Source of the DNA: Veronia nyctiphanis
GTDB taxonomy: Bacteria > Pseudomonadota > Gammaproteobacteria > Enterobacterales > Vibrionaceae
Direction: 5' to 3'
DNA length: 64,000 nt
NCBI RefSeq assembly: GCF_004116385.1
Contig: NZ_PEIB01000014.1
Location: forward strand, 59,613 to 123,612
The notes beneath the pieces were generated by a model that was given only the letters and a program-made list of their open reading frames with translations, had not been told where the DNA came from and made no database searches. Both the position numbers and the translations under genes were made by a program. Positions 40,096 through 51,332 of this stretch are shown here, one piece after another. Within the stretch, counting starts at the first letter, position 1; every line of letters starts with the position of its first letter.

Positions 40096-41238
40096 TTGAA
40101 AATACTGATTGATGAAAACATGCCATTTGCGCAAGGGCTATTTAGTCAACTGGGTGAGGTAGTTGCAAAACCAGGGCGAAACCTCACACCGGATGATTTG
40201 ATTGATGTTGACGCGCTGATGATTCGCTCCGTGACCAAAGTGAATGAGGTATTGTTGGAAAAAGCCAACAAATTGAAGTTCGTTGGAACGGCAACGGCAG
40301 GCATGGATCATGTCGATAAAACATTACTGCAAGAACGCGGTATTACCTTTACGGCTGCCCCGGGTTGTAACAAGGTTGGTGTCGCTGAGTATGTGCTCAG
40401 TGCCATGATGGTATTGGGGCAGGAACAGGGCTTTGATTTTACTGAGCGAACGATTGGCGTTGTCGGAGCCGGGCAGGTGGGCAGTTATCTGTCAGATTGT
40501 CTGAGCGCACTTGGTATCCGCCACCTGCTTTGTGACCCTATCAAACAAGCGGAAGGTGATCATCGTGAGTTTGTTGCTTTGAATGACATTCTTGAGCAAT
40601 GCGATGTCGTCACGCTGCACACGCCGTTGACAAAAGAAGGCCAGCATAAAACTCATCACTTGATTGGCGAAGAGCAACTGGTGAGACTCAAGCCCGGGAG
40701 CATACTGATTAACGCAGCGCGTGGCCCCATCGTAAGTAACGATGCGTTGAAAGCTGCGCTACAAAACCAAAGCCTCACCGCAGTGCTTGATGTTTTTGAG
40801 CAAGAGCCAGAAGTTGATATGTCGTTATTACCCTTGCTGGCCTTTGCCACACCGCATATTGCAGGGTATGGTCTCGAGGGGAAAGCCCGCGGCACGACAA
40901 TGATTTTTAATAGCTATTGTGGGTTTTTAGGAAGTGAACTATGCGCAGATCCGGCATTCCTGTTGCCAGTCGCGCCTTTACCTTCAGTTTCCCTGAGCAG
41001 GCACTGGGATAACAGCGATCTGATGGCACTTTGCCAGCTGGTTTATGATATTCGTCGCGATGATAGTCAGTTCCGGCGTGAGATGGCTGACCCTCAACAA
41101 CACAGAGCAACTTTTGACCGTCTGAGAAAAAATTATCGCGATCGACGTGAGTACAGTGCAATTACGGTAGCAGGTCATGCCTCGTTTGGGGTAGAGTCGC
41201 TCGCTAAGTTAGGCTTTACGGTAGAGGAACAAGCATGA
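40096..41238 (+). CDS. pdxB: Erythronate-4-phosphate dehydrogenase PdxB
   Basis: Second step of pyridoxal phosphate synthesis. D-2-hydroxyacid dehydrogenase fold with NAD motif [12 protein letters not shown], catalytic segments INAARGPIV and [15 protein letters not shown], and a C-terminal PdxB dimerisation domain. I prefer TTG 40096, which gives the family start [14 protein letters not shown] and has TGGAG six bases in front; an ATG four codons upstream (40084) is the alternative. The protein is then 380 residues. It overlaps asd by four bases. Confidence 0.94.
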   Translation: MKILIDENMPFAQGLFSQLGEVVAKPGRNLTPDDLIDVDALMIRSVTKVNEVLLEKANKLKFVGTATAGMDHVDKTLLQERGITFTAAPGCNKVGVAEYVLSAMMVLGQEQGFDFTERTIGVVGAGQVGSYLSDCLSALGIRHLLCDPIKQAEGDHREFVALNDILEQCDVVTLHTPLTKEGQHKTHHLIGEEQLVRLKPGSILINAARGPIVSNDALKAALQNQSLTAVLDVFEQEPEVDMSLLPLLAFATPHIAGYGLEGKARGTTMIFNSYCGFLGSELCADPAFLLPVAPLPSVSLSRHWDNSDLMALCQLVYDIRRDDSQFRREMADPQQHRATFDRLRKNYRDRREYSAITVAGHASFGVESLAKLGFTVEEQA

Positions 41239-42248
41239 CACAGGAATACGATATCGCAGTATTGGGCGCCACAGGAGCTGTTGGTCGCACCATGATTGAG
41301 GTACTGGAAGAACGAAAGTTTCCCATTCGCAACCTTCACTTGCTGGCTAGCGAGAGAAGCGCTGGCGAGACCATTCGTTTTAACGGTAAATCAGTCAGAG
41401 TACAGGATGTAGAAACGTTTGACTGGAGTCAGGTACAAATTGCTCTGTTCTCAGCAGGCTCTGAAGCGTCAGAGCGTTGGGCGCCTGTTGCGGCTGATGA
41501 GGGTGTTATCGTCATCGATAACACGTCGCGCTATCGTTATGACTACGATATTCCTCTGGTTGTTCCGGAGGTGAACCCTGAGGCCATCGCTGACTTTCGT
41601 AACCGTAACATCATTGCTAACCCAAACTGCTCAACGATTCAGATGCTGGTCGCATTAAAGCCAATCTACGATGCAGCAGGCATTGAACGAATTAATGTGG
41701 CGACGTATCAGTCTGTCTCTGGCTCCGGAAAATCCGGTGTTGATGAACTTGCAGGGCAGACCGTTAAGCTCCTGAACAGCCAGGAAGCAGAGCCAAGTGT
41801 GTACAAAAAGCAGATCGCGTTTAACTGCTTACCCCATATCGACCAGTTCATGGATAATGGTTACACCAAAGAAGAAATGAAGATGGTATGGGAAACTCAA
41901 AAAATCCTTGGTGATAACAGTGTGGCGGTTAATCCGACATGTGTGCGTGTGCCTGTTTTCTACGGTCATGCTGAAGCGGTTCACATCGAATGCCAGCAAC
42001 CTATTGATGCGACTGAAGCAATGGCATTGCTCTCGAGAACTGAAGGAATTGAAGTCTTCATCAATGAGGAATACCCGACCCAGGTCAAAGACGCAACGGG
42101 TAAAGACCATGTGATGGTCGGGCGTGTTCGAAATGACATCAGCCATCCGAATGGACTCAACATGTGGGTTGTTGCGGATAATGTCCGAAAAGGTGCCGCA
42201 ACCAACTCAGTACAAATTGCAGAGCTGTTGATTCGCGACTATTTGTAA
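41235..42248 (+). CDS. asd: Aspartate-semialdehyde dehydrogenase
   Basis: Reduces aspartyl phosphate to the semialdehyde for lysine, methionine, threonine and peptidoglycan precursor synthesis. The 337-residue protein has NADP motif [15 protein letters not shown], catalytic Cys132 in ANPNCSTIQ and the C-terminal conserved segment [21 protein letters not shown] related non-enzymatic protein (Usg) exists, but the catalytic Cys is present here. It is coupled to pdxB by an ATGA overlap. Confidence 0.93.
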   Translation: MTQEYDIAVLGATGAVGRTMIEVLEERKFPIRNLHLLASERSAGETIRFNGKSVRVQDVETFDWSQVQIALFSAGSEASERWAPVAADEGVIVIDNTSRYRYDYDIPLVVPEVNPEAIADFRNRNIIANPNCSTIQMLVALKPIYDAAGIERINVATYQSVSGSGKSGVDELAGQTVKLLNSQEAEPSVYKKQIAFNCLPHIDQFMDNGYTKEEMKMVWETQKILGDNSVAVNPTCVRVPVFYGHAEAVHIECQQPIDATEAMALLSRTEGIEVFINEEYPTQVKDATGKDHVMVGRVRNDISHPNGLNMWVVADNVRKGAATNSVQIAELLIRDYL

Positions 42249-42257
42249 TCCCTGCCT

Positions 42258-42304
42258 ATCTTACAGCCGTTCCAACCGTCTTGCGTTGTGAACGGTTGTA
42301 AGAT
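42258..42304. repeat. Long hairpin after asd
   Basis: Fifteen-base arms (42258-42272 and 42290-42304) pair with a single G-T, and CAAC/GTTG inside the loop can pair further. No T run follows on either strand. It lies ten bases beyond the asd stop and 139 before hubP. It may end transcription or protect the mRNA end. Confidence 0.6.
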
Positions 42305-42442
42305 CACAAAAATACAGTTTTCGTTTTTTGTATTTCAGTTTTCATCCGACCATCCGATATAGTTAAAGATATATATCAAGAAAACGCCAAATTTCTGCCA
42401 AAGGGATTTTAGGCAGTATCTGACGCAGAGTTAATTACTGGT

Positions 42443-45400
42443 ATGAAGCGAACCTTTAGTTTTAAAAAATATGGCCTTAAAAGCAAAAAAGTGCGGTTTT
42501 CCTCTATTTTAACGCTTTTCTTATTTGCCGCCTTTAGCGCAACTGCTGACATAAAGATCATAGGCCCAGATAACGAGTCGCTTTCTCAGGAAGCGAGAGT
42601 CGCGCCGGTCAACAGGACAGCGAGTCCAGAACGGCCGTTATTCAGTGTGCCTGAAGATGGCAATACAACGCTTTGGTCTATTGCAACGCAATATCGACCC
42701 GATAACTCCGTTTCTATCTATCAAACGCTGGGCGCAATTTTCCGCTTAAACCCTGCTGCATTCGAAAATCAGAATATTCATAGCCTGATACCCGGCACCA
42801 TTCTGCGCATGCCGACGAACTCTGAAATTCGCCGTGAACAGACGGAAGATGTGGTACAGCGACTTAATGAAGACAAAGCAAGAAAAGCGTTGGCTCAGCG
42901 TCAACAGGCAACGCGTGCCCAATCACCTTTATCGGGCAATACAGCCACGGCTCAACCAGCTACAGCACAAGTAAATAGACCGCAGGCTGAACCTGCAACA
43001 GTCTCTAAGCCAGAAGCCCCGGCGGCGACACCACAGATATCAACGACCACACCGGCAAAACCAGTCGCACCAGCAACGTCCAATGTTGCCAGTGAGCAGC
43101 AAACCACAGAGGCTTCTCAAACTGAACAACCCGCCAAAGAGCCTGTGACCGCATCGGAAGACGCAGCACCAAAACCAACCGATGAGCCGCTTAAGCCGTC
43201 GACTACTACGCCACCTAAACCAGATTTATCTTCATTGAAGAATCAGGTCGATAACAATGATGTGGAAGTGGGTCGTCTGCTCGAAAGTAATCATATCCTG
43301 AAAGTGCGTTTGGCCGAGGTGCAGGGCGAGCTGAAATCACTGCGGGAAAAAATCACGTTAGATGATCAGTTAACAACGGAGCTACAGTCCTTACTGGCTG
43401 ATCACAAAGCGAAACTGCTCGCGGCAGAAGTTGAAGCGCAGGAAGATGTTTGGGAATCATTGGTTAATAACCCCGCAGTGCTGATTGCTCTTGGGGTGAC
43501 ACCTGCACTTTTGGTCATCTCACTCATCGGCTTTATTCTCTTCCGACGCAGTCGTAAAGAAGAACAGCCTGTGGCTGAGCCTGATGGCTTTGATGATCTT
43601 GATATTCCTGCATGACTGCCGATTCGCCGATGGCGATGGGTGAAACCGACGAACTGGTGCTTGAAAACGACGGCCTTGATTTAACGGCGGTCGCCCAGCA
43701 ACCGATGATGGATCAGGGTTTTGATAATCAACAAGCGTTCCCTGATCAACAGCAAGCGTTTGACCCGAACGCGCAGCAAGCCTTTGATCCTAACATGCAA
43801 CAGCAGGGCTTCGACAACATGCCAATGCAGGATGGATTCCCTGCGCAGGATGCTATGCAGCAAGTTGAGATGCCTCAAATGAATATGCAGCAGCCTGATA
43901 ACAGTGTGGCTGAAAACCTCGATATGGCGATGGCTGATCCTGATTTAGCCATGAACCCCGATTTGAATGTTGCTGCAAGCTCTGATGATGCGATTGGTCT
44001 TGAAGATATGGAGAAGTCTCTCGATGAGATGGCTGCTCCGTCGGAAGATGCTGAACTTAGCCCTGACGAGGCCCTTGCTGCGATGTGGGAGCAATCGCTA
44101 ACCGAAGGTGACGGCGACGTAGAGGATATTGACGCCTTACTTGATGGCGCTCAAGGTGGTGACGAGCCAGCTTCAGTAGCAGAAGAGCCTTCGGCTGAGA
44201 CTAACGATGCCCTATTTGACAATGTGATGGAAGGCGAACCTGAGGTCGATCTGACTCAGGATATCGACCTCTCGATGGACTCTGAGCCAGAAGTGGCAAT
44301 GTCCCAGGATAGCAGTGATGCGCTCATTGATGAAATGATGGGAGGGACTCCAGAGCCTGAACCTGAAATCCCTATGTCGCAAGATGGCAGCGATGCGCTG
44401 AACGATGAGCTGATGGGGGCGGAACCCGAACCTGAAATCCCCATGTCGCAAGATGGTAGCGACGCATTAATCGATGAGCTGATGGATAGTGGTGCGGAGC
44501 CAGAACCTGCAGTACCGATGTCGCAAGATGGCAGCGATGCACTGATTGATGAGCTGATGGGAGGCACCCCCGACCCGGAGCTCGAAACGTCACTGTCTGA
44601 CACTGACAGTGACACCCTGTCAGCAGAGACTCATGCTCAAGAAGACGCCTCCGATATTGGTGATACCGATGCGCTGCTTGATGAACTGCTTGACAATGAA
44701 CATCTTGATGGAAATGGTTTACCACTCGACTTAGGTTCGCATGATGACGCTGGCGATCTCTCCCTGCCTGACAGCGACCTCGAGGTGGGCGGTGACGCGC
44801 TGCTTGATGAAATGCTTGATGGTTCAGCGGAGAATTTCGACGAATCGGACATGCTTGACCAAAGTATTGATGCCAGCGATCTTCTTACTGACGTCGTTGA
44901 TACAGTACCTGATACCGACATCAATGTTGATTTAAGTGACACAGACGCTCTGCTGGATGAGCTCATTGATGTTGAATCTGACCCGCTTGATCAGCCAGTA
45001 GATGAGCTCGATCCTATGGATGAGCTTGAGGCACTGGCGTCTTCTCCTGTCTTAGACGCAGACGATGATGCGCCTGATTTTTCGGCTCAGCCTGTTGAAG
45101 AGATTGCTGAATTTGATATGGCGGACGGTTCAATGCCTGATGCGGTGTCCGATGTCACTTCCGAGCCTTCTGCTGGTGGTGATGACGTTATTCCAGATGA
45201 CGTAGTTACGCCTGAGACGTCAGGTATTGAAGCGCTTGATGCTGAGTTAGATCTGCCTGCAACAGATTCGGTGTTGGATATAGATTCACTTCTCGATGAA
45301 ACATCAGACAACAATGAGGAAGCATTCGTTGGGGATGCCGCTTCGATTAACGAAGCCCTGTCTGATGAAGCTTTTATCAATGAGGCGTTGACGGATGTTA

Positions 45401-47243
45401 ATGATGAGTTAGAAGGGCCTGATAACGAAGCAAACTTGTCTGATGAATTACCCGTAGATAACGAGCTTTCGGCCTCTAGCGAATTTATGCCAGAGACATC
45501 GGAACTTGCTGAAAGTGCTGATGAAGCACCCGTTGAGATGCCTGAGCTCAGCGCGGAACCCATTGCTGAAACCGAAGAACCAGAAGATTTCACCCCAGAC
45601 ACCGCGCAAGAAGCTTCAGCAGATGTTGGCCAAGAGCCGTCTGAGACAGAAGTACCGTTAGAGCCTGAGTTAGGCAGTGATTCAACGCTCGAACCGCCGC
45701 AATCAGAAGGCCAGGATCCTAGCTCGAGTGAAGCTTCTTTTGATGCGGCAATGGAAGAGAACGCGGACTTCCCTGATGTCGCTGAACCCAACGATATGGC
45801 CGCATTTTCAAGTGAGCCTATCGAAGATGCAGTCATTGGCAGCGAGTCATATGAACATGAATCAATCCCCGAGCCCGCTCAGCAAATAGAGAGTGACCTT
45901 TCGACAGAAACTGGAACACTGCCGGAATCAGGATTAGACACCGAATCTGTTCAGCTTGATCCGAACTCGGCAGTTGCTCAAGTACAGAGTAACGAGGCAT
46001 ATGCCTCTGATGCGCAGGTTATTGACGACCTGAATGACTTTATTGGCGACGAACAGGCTGACTCCCAGTCTGATATGTCGACAGACATTGAAACCAGTGC
46101 GTCAGAGCCATCAGATATTGACCTGACGCAGCTACCTGAATACGACGAAGCGTCAGCACTGGCTGACATCAATGGTGAACCAGCGGAAATTGACTCACCG
46201 CAGTCTGCCAGTGATGAGCCTTTAGATTTAACCGAGTTACCAGAATACTCGGAAGAAGATGCAGCCCTTGATGCTGACTTAGAGGTCTCGCCACAAGCTG
46301 CGCTTGACGAAACGCAGAACCCACAGCCAGCATCAGACTCTCTTGCCGATGTTATGCCTGCCATCGATATGCCGATGCCAGCTGATATGTCAGATTCCGC
46401 CGTTGAGGCTCCAGAACTTGGTAGTGAGGACGAAACAGCAGACTCGCTTGAAGATTTCTCCGAACCGTCGACAGATTCTGTCGCTGACAGCCCATTCAAT
46501 GTCCCTGCTGAGGGGCTTGAAACGCTCGATGATAACCAGCTGGGTGAATTCTCTGAAGAAGATGCTCTTCATGCTGCGTTTGAAGAACAACGTGAATTAG
46601 ACGGTGGTTTTCAAGAGCAAACGGCCACAACAGGGCAAACTGCCGAAGTGCCTGTACCAGAGACATCCGTGGCAGACATGGATGATGAGCAATATCAGGT
46701 TGCAGGTCTGGATATGGATGCGCTGCTGTCTGACCCTGATTTACAGGATGTTGAGCCGCCAATCCCGGAAGATGAATCGGCGGTATGGAATACTGAGCAA
46801 ACACCTGAGCCCGAGTTGGAATCGGAAGACTGGTCTGAACAACCGCAGATACTTGGTGAAGACGTCACTGACTTGGAATTCGACAACGATCTCGACAGCT
46901 TCTTGAAGAAGGCCACAGTGAGCTGCTTGAAACTACCACTGAAGATAACCCTTACATCAGCATCGAAGAGTTAATGAAAGATGATGGCGAAGAGCAGGAA
47001 GACCCAGATTCAAAGCCAATTGATCTCAATGTGGGGTTAGATGAGTTTCCAGATATGTTGAATGAAGTTGAGCCTTATGATGTGGACAAATCGGGCGAAG
47101 CGGCAAATAACATGGATCTGGCCAAAGCCTACCTTGAGATGAACGATGTGGACGGCGCGATGGCATTACTTGAGAAGGTGATGACATCAGGGGACTCGAA
47201 CCTCAAAAGTGAAGCGATGGAAATTATGGAAAAACTCCATTAA
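42443..47243 (+). CDS. fimV: Polar landmark protein HubP/FimV, two frameshifts as read
   Basis: Large acidic inner-membrane protein, called HubP in Vibrio, that organises chromosome, flagellum and chemotaxis machinery at the pole. Order: N-terminal anchor, LysM-like peptidoglycan-binding domain (about 70-135), Pro/Thr/Ala-rich linker, a coiled coil, a membrane helix (about 344-367), a Q/N-rich tract, a very acidic repeat region and a C-terminal TPR/FimV motif (NNMDLAKAYLEMNDVDGAMA). As read it is split twice. One base near 43611 (TGCATGAC, TGCCATGAC expected) and one near 46905 (TTGAAGAAGG, giving LEEGHSELLETTTEDNPY) restore one protein of about 1600 residues, similar in length to V. cholerae HubP. 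Confidence 0.9.
44281..44580 (+). repeat. Tandem acidic repeats inside hubP
   Basis: Four units of 23-25 residues (69-75 bases, MSQD cores at 44299, 44374, 44443 and 44518) share the pattern PEPEIPMSQDGSDALIDELM. More divergent copies of the DALxDExM core continue to about 44980. HubP of V. cholerae is known to carry acidic repeats in this position. Confidence 0.85.
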
Positions 47244-47261
47244 CTTTCGCTTCATTGAAAT

Positions 47262-47293
47262 AAAAAAACGGCAGTCATGACTGCCGTTTTTTT
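47262..47293. terminator. Terminator after hubP
   Basis: AAAAAAACGGCAGTCATGACTGCCGTTTTTTT is a perfect palindrome with A and T runs, 19 bases after the hubP stop. Confidence 0.9.
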
Positions 47294-47365
47294 ATTGCTG
47301 CTGACCAAGTTGACGGTTATGAGTATAATGTCGCCCTTTTTTAAAGTAACACAGAGAACCTGACC

Positions 47366-48160
47366 ATGAGAATTGCACTGGGTGTGGAGTACGATGGCGC
47401 GCGTTACTATGGCTGGCAGAGACAGCGAGAAGTGGCAAGTGTGCAAGAACAATTGGAAAAAGCACTGAGTAAAGTGGCGAATCAACCTGTTGGCGTGCAA
47501 TGTGCCGGACGCACCGATGCGGGGGTTCATGGCACCGGTCAGGTTGTGCATTTTGATGTTACGTCTCCAAGACCACTCAAGGCATGGACCATGGGCACAA
47601 ACAGCAATCTACCTGACGATATTGCTGTAAGGTGGGCAAAAGAAGTGCCAGATGACTTTCATGCCCGATTTACAGCAACGGCGAGGCGCTACCGCTACAT
47701 CATTTACAATCACGCTTTCCGGCCGGGTATATTCCGTCACGGCGTTAGTCACTATCATGGCGACCTTGATGAAAAGCTAATGCACGAAGCAGGTCAGTAT
47801 TTGCTCGGTGAAAATGACTTCAGTTCATTTCGGGCTGTGCAGTGCCAGTCAAAATCGCCATGGCGAAACGTGATGCATCTTAATGTGTCGCGCCAGGGGA
47901 ATTTTGTCATCATCGATATCAAGGCCAACGCATTCGTGCACCATATGGTCAGAAACATTACGGGTAGCCTCATTGCGGTTGGGCGGGGAGAACAAAAACC
48001 TGAATGGATAAAGTGGCTACTTAATGCCAAAGATCGGAACTTGGCGGCAGCAACAGCGAAAGCCGCAGGGCTTTATTTGGTTGAGGTTGATTACCCTGAG
48101 TCCTTTGATTTACCCAATGTAACTCCGGGCCCACTCTTTTTGCCAGACACTCAATGTTGA
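47366..48160 (+). CDS. truA: tRNA pseudouridine(38-40) synthase TruA
   Basis: 264-residue pseudouridine synthase with the catalytic Asp in [19 protein letters not shown] and the N-terminal [16 protein letters not shown]. It modifies U38-U40 in the anticodon arm of many tRNAs. A TATAAT hexamer lies upstream at 47320-47325. Order hubP-truA-accD is conserved in Vibrio. Confidence 0.96.
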   Translation: MRIALGVEYDGARYYGWQRQREVASVQEQLEKALSKVANQPVGVQCAGRTDAGVHGTGQVVHFDVTSPRPLKAWTMGTNSNLPDDIAVRWAKEVPDDFHARFTATARRYRYIIYNHAFRPGIFRHGVSHYHGDLDEKLMHEAGQYLLGENDFSSFRAVQCQSKSPWRNVMHLNVSRQGNFVIIDIKANAFVHHMVRNITGSLIAVGRGEQKPEWIKWLLNAKDRNLAAATAKAAGLYLVEVDYPESFDLPNVTPGPLFLPDTQC

Positions 48161-48168
48161 TTGCAAAA

Positions 48169-48270
48169 AGTCTCGAACAGATTCTGAAACGAGACTGGAA
48201 AAAATGATAATCTATGGGGCTTCACGGATAGGTACAACCAGTTTTTAGTCCCAACTCGTGTTGAGTTGTG
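48169..48270. other. Two hairpins in the truA-accD gap
   Basis: AGTCTCG/CGAGACT (48169-48175, 48190-48196) and CAACTC-GTGTT-GAGTTG (48252-48268) both form perfect stems. Neither has a T run. The second lies about 75 bases before accD and could belong to the accD leader. Confidence 0.4.
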
Positions 48271-48344
48271 ATTTAATCTCGTTTGAATTAATAGATTACA
48301 GACCATTTGCTAACGGCAAGTGGTGCAGAACAAAAAGGTAGTCC

Positions 48345-49286
48345 ATGAGCTGGCTTGAAAAAATTCTGACAAAAAGCAAAATTGGTTCGACGCGAAAAGC
48401 GTCAATCCCAGAGGGAGTTTGGACCAAATGCGCATCCTGCGAGCAGGTGCTATACCACGCAGACTTAGAGCGTAACCTGAATGTGTGTCCGAAATGTGAC
48501 CATCACATGCCCTTCTATGCACGTCAGCGTCTTGAAGCATTTCTTGATGAAGGCAATGTTCAAGAACTGGGAGCAGATCTTCTTCCTCAGGATCCTCTTA
48601 AATTCCGAGATACAAAGAAGTACAAAGACCGTTTGGCCTCGGCGCAAAAGGCTACTGGTGAAACCGAAGCCATGGTTGTGCTGAAAGGTCACCTTCTTGG
48701 CCTACCTGTTGTCACCTGTGCATTCGACACTCGGTTTATTCTCGGTTCAATGGGATCTGTTGTCGGAGCACGCTTTGTTCGTGCAGCAGAGCAAGCAATG
48801 GAAGATAACTGCCCGCTTATCTGTTTCTCTGCGAGTGGTGGTGCCCGTATGCAAGAGTCTTTGATGTCTCTTATGCAGATGGCAAAAACCAGCGCAGCGC
48901 TTGAAAAAATGTCAGAAAAAGGTTTGCCTTACATTTCTGTGTTAACAGACCCTACCTATGGTGGTGTTTCGGCAAGTCTTGCAATGTTGGGTGATATTAA
49001 CGTTGGAGAGCCAAAAGCCCGAATCGGTTTTGCTGGCCGCCTTGTTGTCGAACAGACGGTTCGCGAGAAACTCCCCGATGATTTCCAGACGGCTGAATTT
49101 TTGCTGGAGCATGGAACGCTCGATATGATCGTCGACCGCCGTGAATTACGCCAGCGTCTTGCGGGTATTCTCGCCAAATTGACTAACCAACCTTCACCGC
49201 TTGTTGTACCAGTGCAGCAACCGCTGGAAGGGGAAGTAGTTGAAGAAGCAGAAAATACCGCAGAACCTTTGGATAATGACAACTAA
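48345..49286 (+). CDS. accD: Acetyl-CoA carboxylase carboxyltransferase subunit beta AccD
   Basis: Beta subunit of the carboxyltransferase that makes malonyl-CoA. The 313-residue protein has the N-terminal zinc ribbon ([16 protein letters not shown] then VCPKCDHH) and the crotonase-like core with [20 protein letters not shown] and [18 protein letters not shown]. The C-terminal tail is variable and acidic. Confidence 0.97.
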   Translation: MSWLEKILTKSKIGSTRKASIPEGVWTKCASCEQVLYHADLERNLNVCPKCDHHMPFYARQRLEAFLDEGNVQELGADLLPQDPLKFRDTKKYKDRLASAQKATGETEAMVVLKGHLLGLPVVTCAFDTRFILGSMGSVVGARFVRAAEQAMEDNCPLICFSASGGARMQESLMSLMQMAKTSAALEKMSEKGLPYISVLTDPTYGGVSASLAMLGDINVGEPKARIGFAGRLVVEQTVREKLPDDFQTAEFLLEHGTLDMIVDRRELRQRLAGILAKLTNQPSPLVVPVQQPLEGEVVEEAENTAEPLDNDN

Positions 49287-49302
49287 GCATTTCCATGGTC
49301 AC

Positions 49303-49334
49303 AGACAAAGAGCGCCTTATGGCGCTCTTTGTCT
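49303..49334 (+). terminator. Long hairpin terminator after accD
   Basis: AGACAAAGAGCGCC-TTAT-GGCGCTCTTTGTCT, a 14-base perfect stem. The U tract is built into the right arm (CTTTGTCT) rather than following it, so termination may be partial and folC can be read through. Confidence 0.7.
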
Positions 49335-49379
49335 ATAAGCTGATATGATTAAAGTATTATTGAACTTATAAAAAACAAC

Positions 49380-50678
49380 ATGCCTGATACAAATCCACCA
49401 CATGCCAATTCGTTAAGAACTAACCCACCGGGTGCGACTGCACCATTAAATGAATGGCAAGCCTATTTAGAGAGTCTGCATACCAGTGCTATCGATCTTG
49501 GCTTAGACCGGGTAGGGCGAGTGGCCCAAGATGCCAAACTCACCAAACCCGCGCCGACTGTCATTACAGTGGCTGGCACAAATGGCAAAGGGTCAACCTG
49601 TGCGATATTGGAAGCCATTTTGACAAAGGCTGGGTATAAAACAGGCGTGTACAGTTCCCCTCACTTGATCCGGTATAACGAGCGTGTTCGCATAGACGGT
49701 CGAGAGTTGGATGATGAACGCCACTGCGAAGCGTTTTCAAATATTGAAGCCATTCGGGGCGATACTAGCTTGAGCTTCTTCGAATTTGGCACTCTCGCAG
49801 CACTCTGGCTGTTCAAACAACACGATTTAGATGTAGTGTTGCTTGAAGTTGGTTTGGGTGGGCGTTTGGATGCCACAAACATCTGTGAGCATGATGTGTC
49901 TGTGATTACTAGCCTTGCCATTGACCATGTCGATTGGCTTGGGGATGACATTGAAGTCATCGGCTTTGAGAAAGCAGGTATCTTCCGATCTGGCAAACCC
50001 GCTGTTTGCGGCCAGCCGGAGCCGCCAGCAAGTGTTGCAGCTCATGCAGACGACATTGATGCAAAGCTTTATCAGGTAGGTTACCAGTTCGATTATCAAC
50101 AAGAAGAGAATGTATGGCACTGGCAGTGTGGTGCGTTCGATTTGAAGGATTTACCACTGCCTGCACTTCCGATACAAAATGCAGCAACCGCGCTGATGGC
50201 TCTTGGTGCGTCAGAGCTTAACATTACTGATGAGCACATTGTTGAAGGCATTAAAGCCGCCAAATTGTCGGGCAGAATGGAAACCGTCAGTGAGTCTCCT
50301 TTGGTTTTGATGGATGTTGCGCACAACCCGCATTCTGCGGCGTACCTTGCTAAACAGCTTGAGAAGGCGAAAGCAAAACGAAATGGTAAAGTCCATGCTG
50401 TTGTCGCGATGCTTCACGACAAAGATATCGAGTCAACGCTAGCAGAAATGAAAAACGTTGTTGATGCGTGGTTCCCTGCCAGCCTGAAAGGTCCCAGAGC
50501 CGCGACTGCAGATGAGCTTGTTACCTATTTACCTGCAGGAACAAAAACATTCGAAACGCCTGAACTTGCTTATCAAACCGCTGTTGCATCTTTGGGTTGG
50601 GAAGGAGATCTAGTTATCGTCTTCGGTTCGTTCCACACCGTTGGTCAGGTGTCCTCTTATTTAGCTGAATCGGAGTAA
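49380..50678 (+). CDS. folC: Bifunctional folylpolyglutamate synthase/dihydrofolate synthase FolC
   Basis: Adds glutamate to dihydropteroate and folates. The 432-residue Mur-ligase-fold protein has the ATP loop TVAGTNGKGSTCAILEAIL, the VGLGGRLDATN segment and the MDVAHNPHSAAYLA motif. The N-terminus (MPDTNPPHANSLRTNP) is longer than usual but the only ATG with context. It precedes dedD by three bases. Confidence 0.95.
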   Translation: MPDTNPPHANSLRTNPPGATAPLNEWQAYLESLHTSAIDLGLDRVGRVAQDAKLTKPAPTVITVAGTNGKGSTCAILEAILTKAGYKTGVYSSPHLIRYNERVRIDGRELDDERHCEAFSNIEAIRGDTSLSFFEFGTLAALWLFKQHDLDVVLLEVGLGGRLDATNICEHDVSVITSLAIDHVDWLGDDIEVIGFEKAGIFRSGKPAVCGQPEPPASVAAHADDIDAKLYQVGYQFDYQQEENVWHWQCGAFDLKDLPLPALPIQNAATALMALGASELNITDEHIVEGIKAAKLSGRMETVSESPLVLMDVAHNPHSAAYLAKQLEKAKAKRNGKVHAVVAMLHDKDIESTLAEMKNVVDAWFPASLKGPRAATADELVTYLPAGTKTFETPELAYQTAVASLGWEGDLVIVFGSFHTVGQVSSYLAESE

Positions 50679-50681
50679 TTT

Positions 50682-51269
50682 GTGGCGACTCAATTCCAAA
50701 ATCGATTGGTTGGCACCGTGGTGTTGGTTTGTCTTGGTGTGATCTTCCTTCCGGATGTTCTTGATGGCAAAAAAGAGCAGTTTCAGGAAGACTTTGATGC
50801 AATTCCTATTCATCAACCCATCGATGAATCTATAACAACATCGCAAATCAATAAGCCAGATACCGGCATTGTTGAGGACCTTGACGAACACGCTGATGAT
50901 CTGCTGAGTGATAATATGGCTTCTGTGACGTTAGGAGAAGCTCCCAATAAAACGCTCAAAAAGCAGCATCAAAATACAACTGAAGAAAAGCAAAATATTA
51001 TTGAACAGAATGGCTTAACAGATGCAGCTTGGGTGTTGCGTTTAGGTACATTCAGAAACATTGATAATGCCAAAAATTTAGTTTCGAAGCTGAGGAATAA
51101 AGGATATCCGGCCCAGATTTACCCGAGAAATATTCGAGCTGGCCAATTGGCTCGTGTTGAGGTCGGGCCTGACCTTTCCAAAGACAAGCTGCAAGGGATG
51201 CGCGCTGATCTGGAATCTTTGACTGGACTGAAAGGCCAACTCGTCAGATTTAACCCTTTAAACCCTTAA
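50682..51269 (+). CDS. dedD: SPOR-domain cell division protein DedD
   Basis: 195-residue bitopic protein: short cytoplasmic N-terminus, one helix (LVGTVVLVCLGVIFLPDVL), a disordered linker and a C-terminal SPOR domain (WVLRLGTFRNIDNAKNLVSK onward) that binds denuded peptidoglycan at the septum. It starts with GTG 50682, four bases after the folC stop. Confidence 0.93.
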   Translation: MATQFQNRLVGTVVLVCLGVIFLPDVLDGKKEQFQEDFDAIPIHQPIDESITTSQINKPDTGIVEDLDEHADDLLSDNMASVTLGEAPNKTLKKQHQNTTEEKQNIIEQNGLTDAAWVLRLGTFRNIDNAKNLVSKLRNKGYPAQIYPRNIRAGQLARVEVGPDLSKDKLQGMRADLESLTGLKGQLVRFNPLNP

Positions 51270-51283
51270 GAAAACGTTTGCGT
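51268..51283 (+). promoter_or_regulatory. PurR operator before cvpA-purF
   Basis: AAGAAAACGTTTGCGT matches the PurR box ACGCAAACGTTTGCGT at 14 of 16 positions. It starts at the dedD stop codon and lies 15 bases upstream of a TAGAAT -10 hexamer (51299-51304). PurR represses the cvpA-purF operon in Escherichia coli from such a site. Confidence 0.82.
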
Positions 51284-51332
51284 CGCCATTTTTTCTGTTA
51301 GAATGCGCGCAAATCCAATAGAAGAAGAATAT

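Noticed and set aside
45087..46499. Long Ser-rich open frames on the strand opposite hubP
   Set aside because: They are mirror images of the acidic repeat codons (GAT/GAA read backwards give Ser-rich frames), have no ribosome binding site and resemble no protein.
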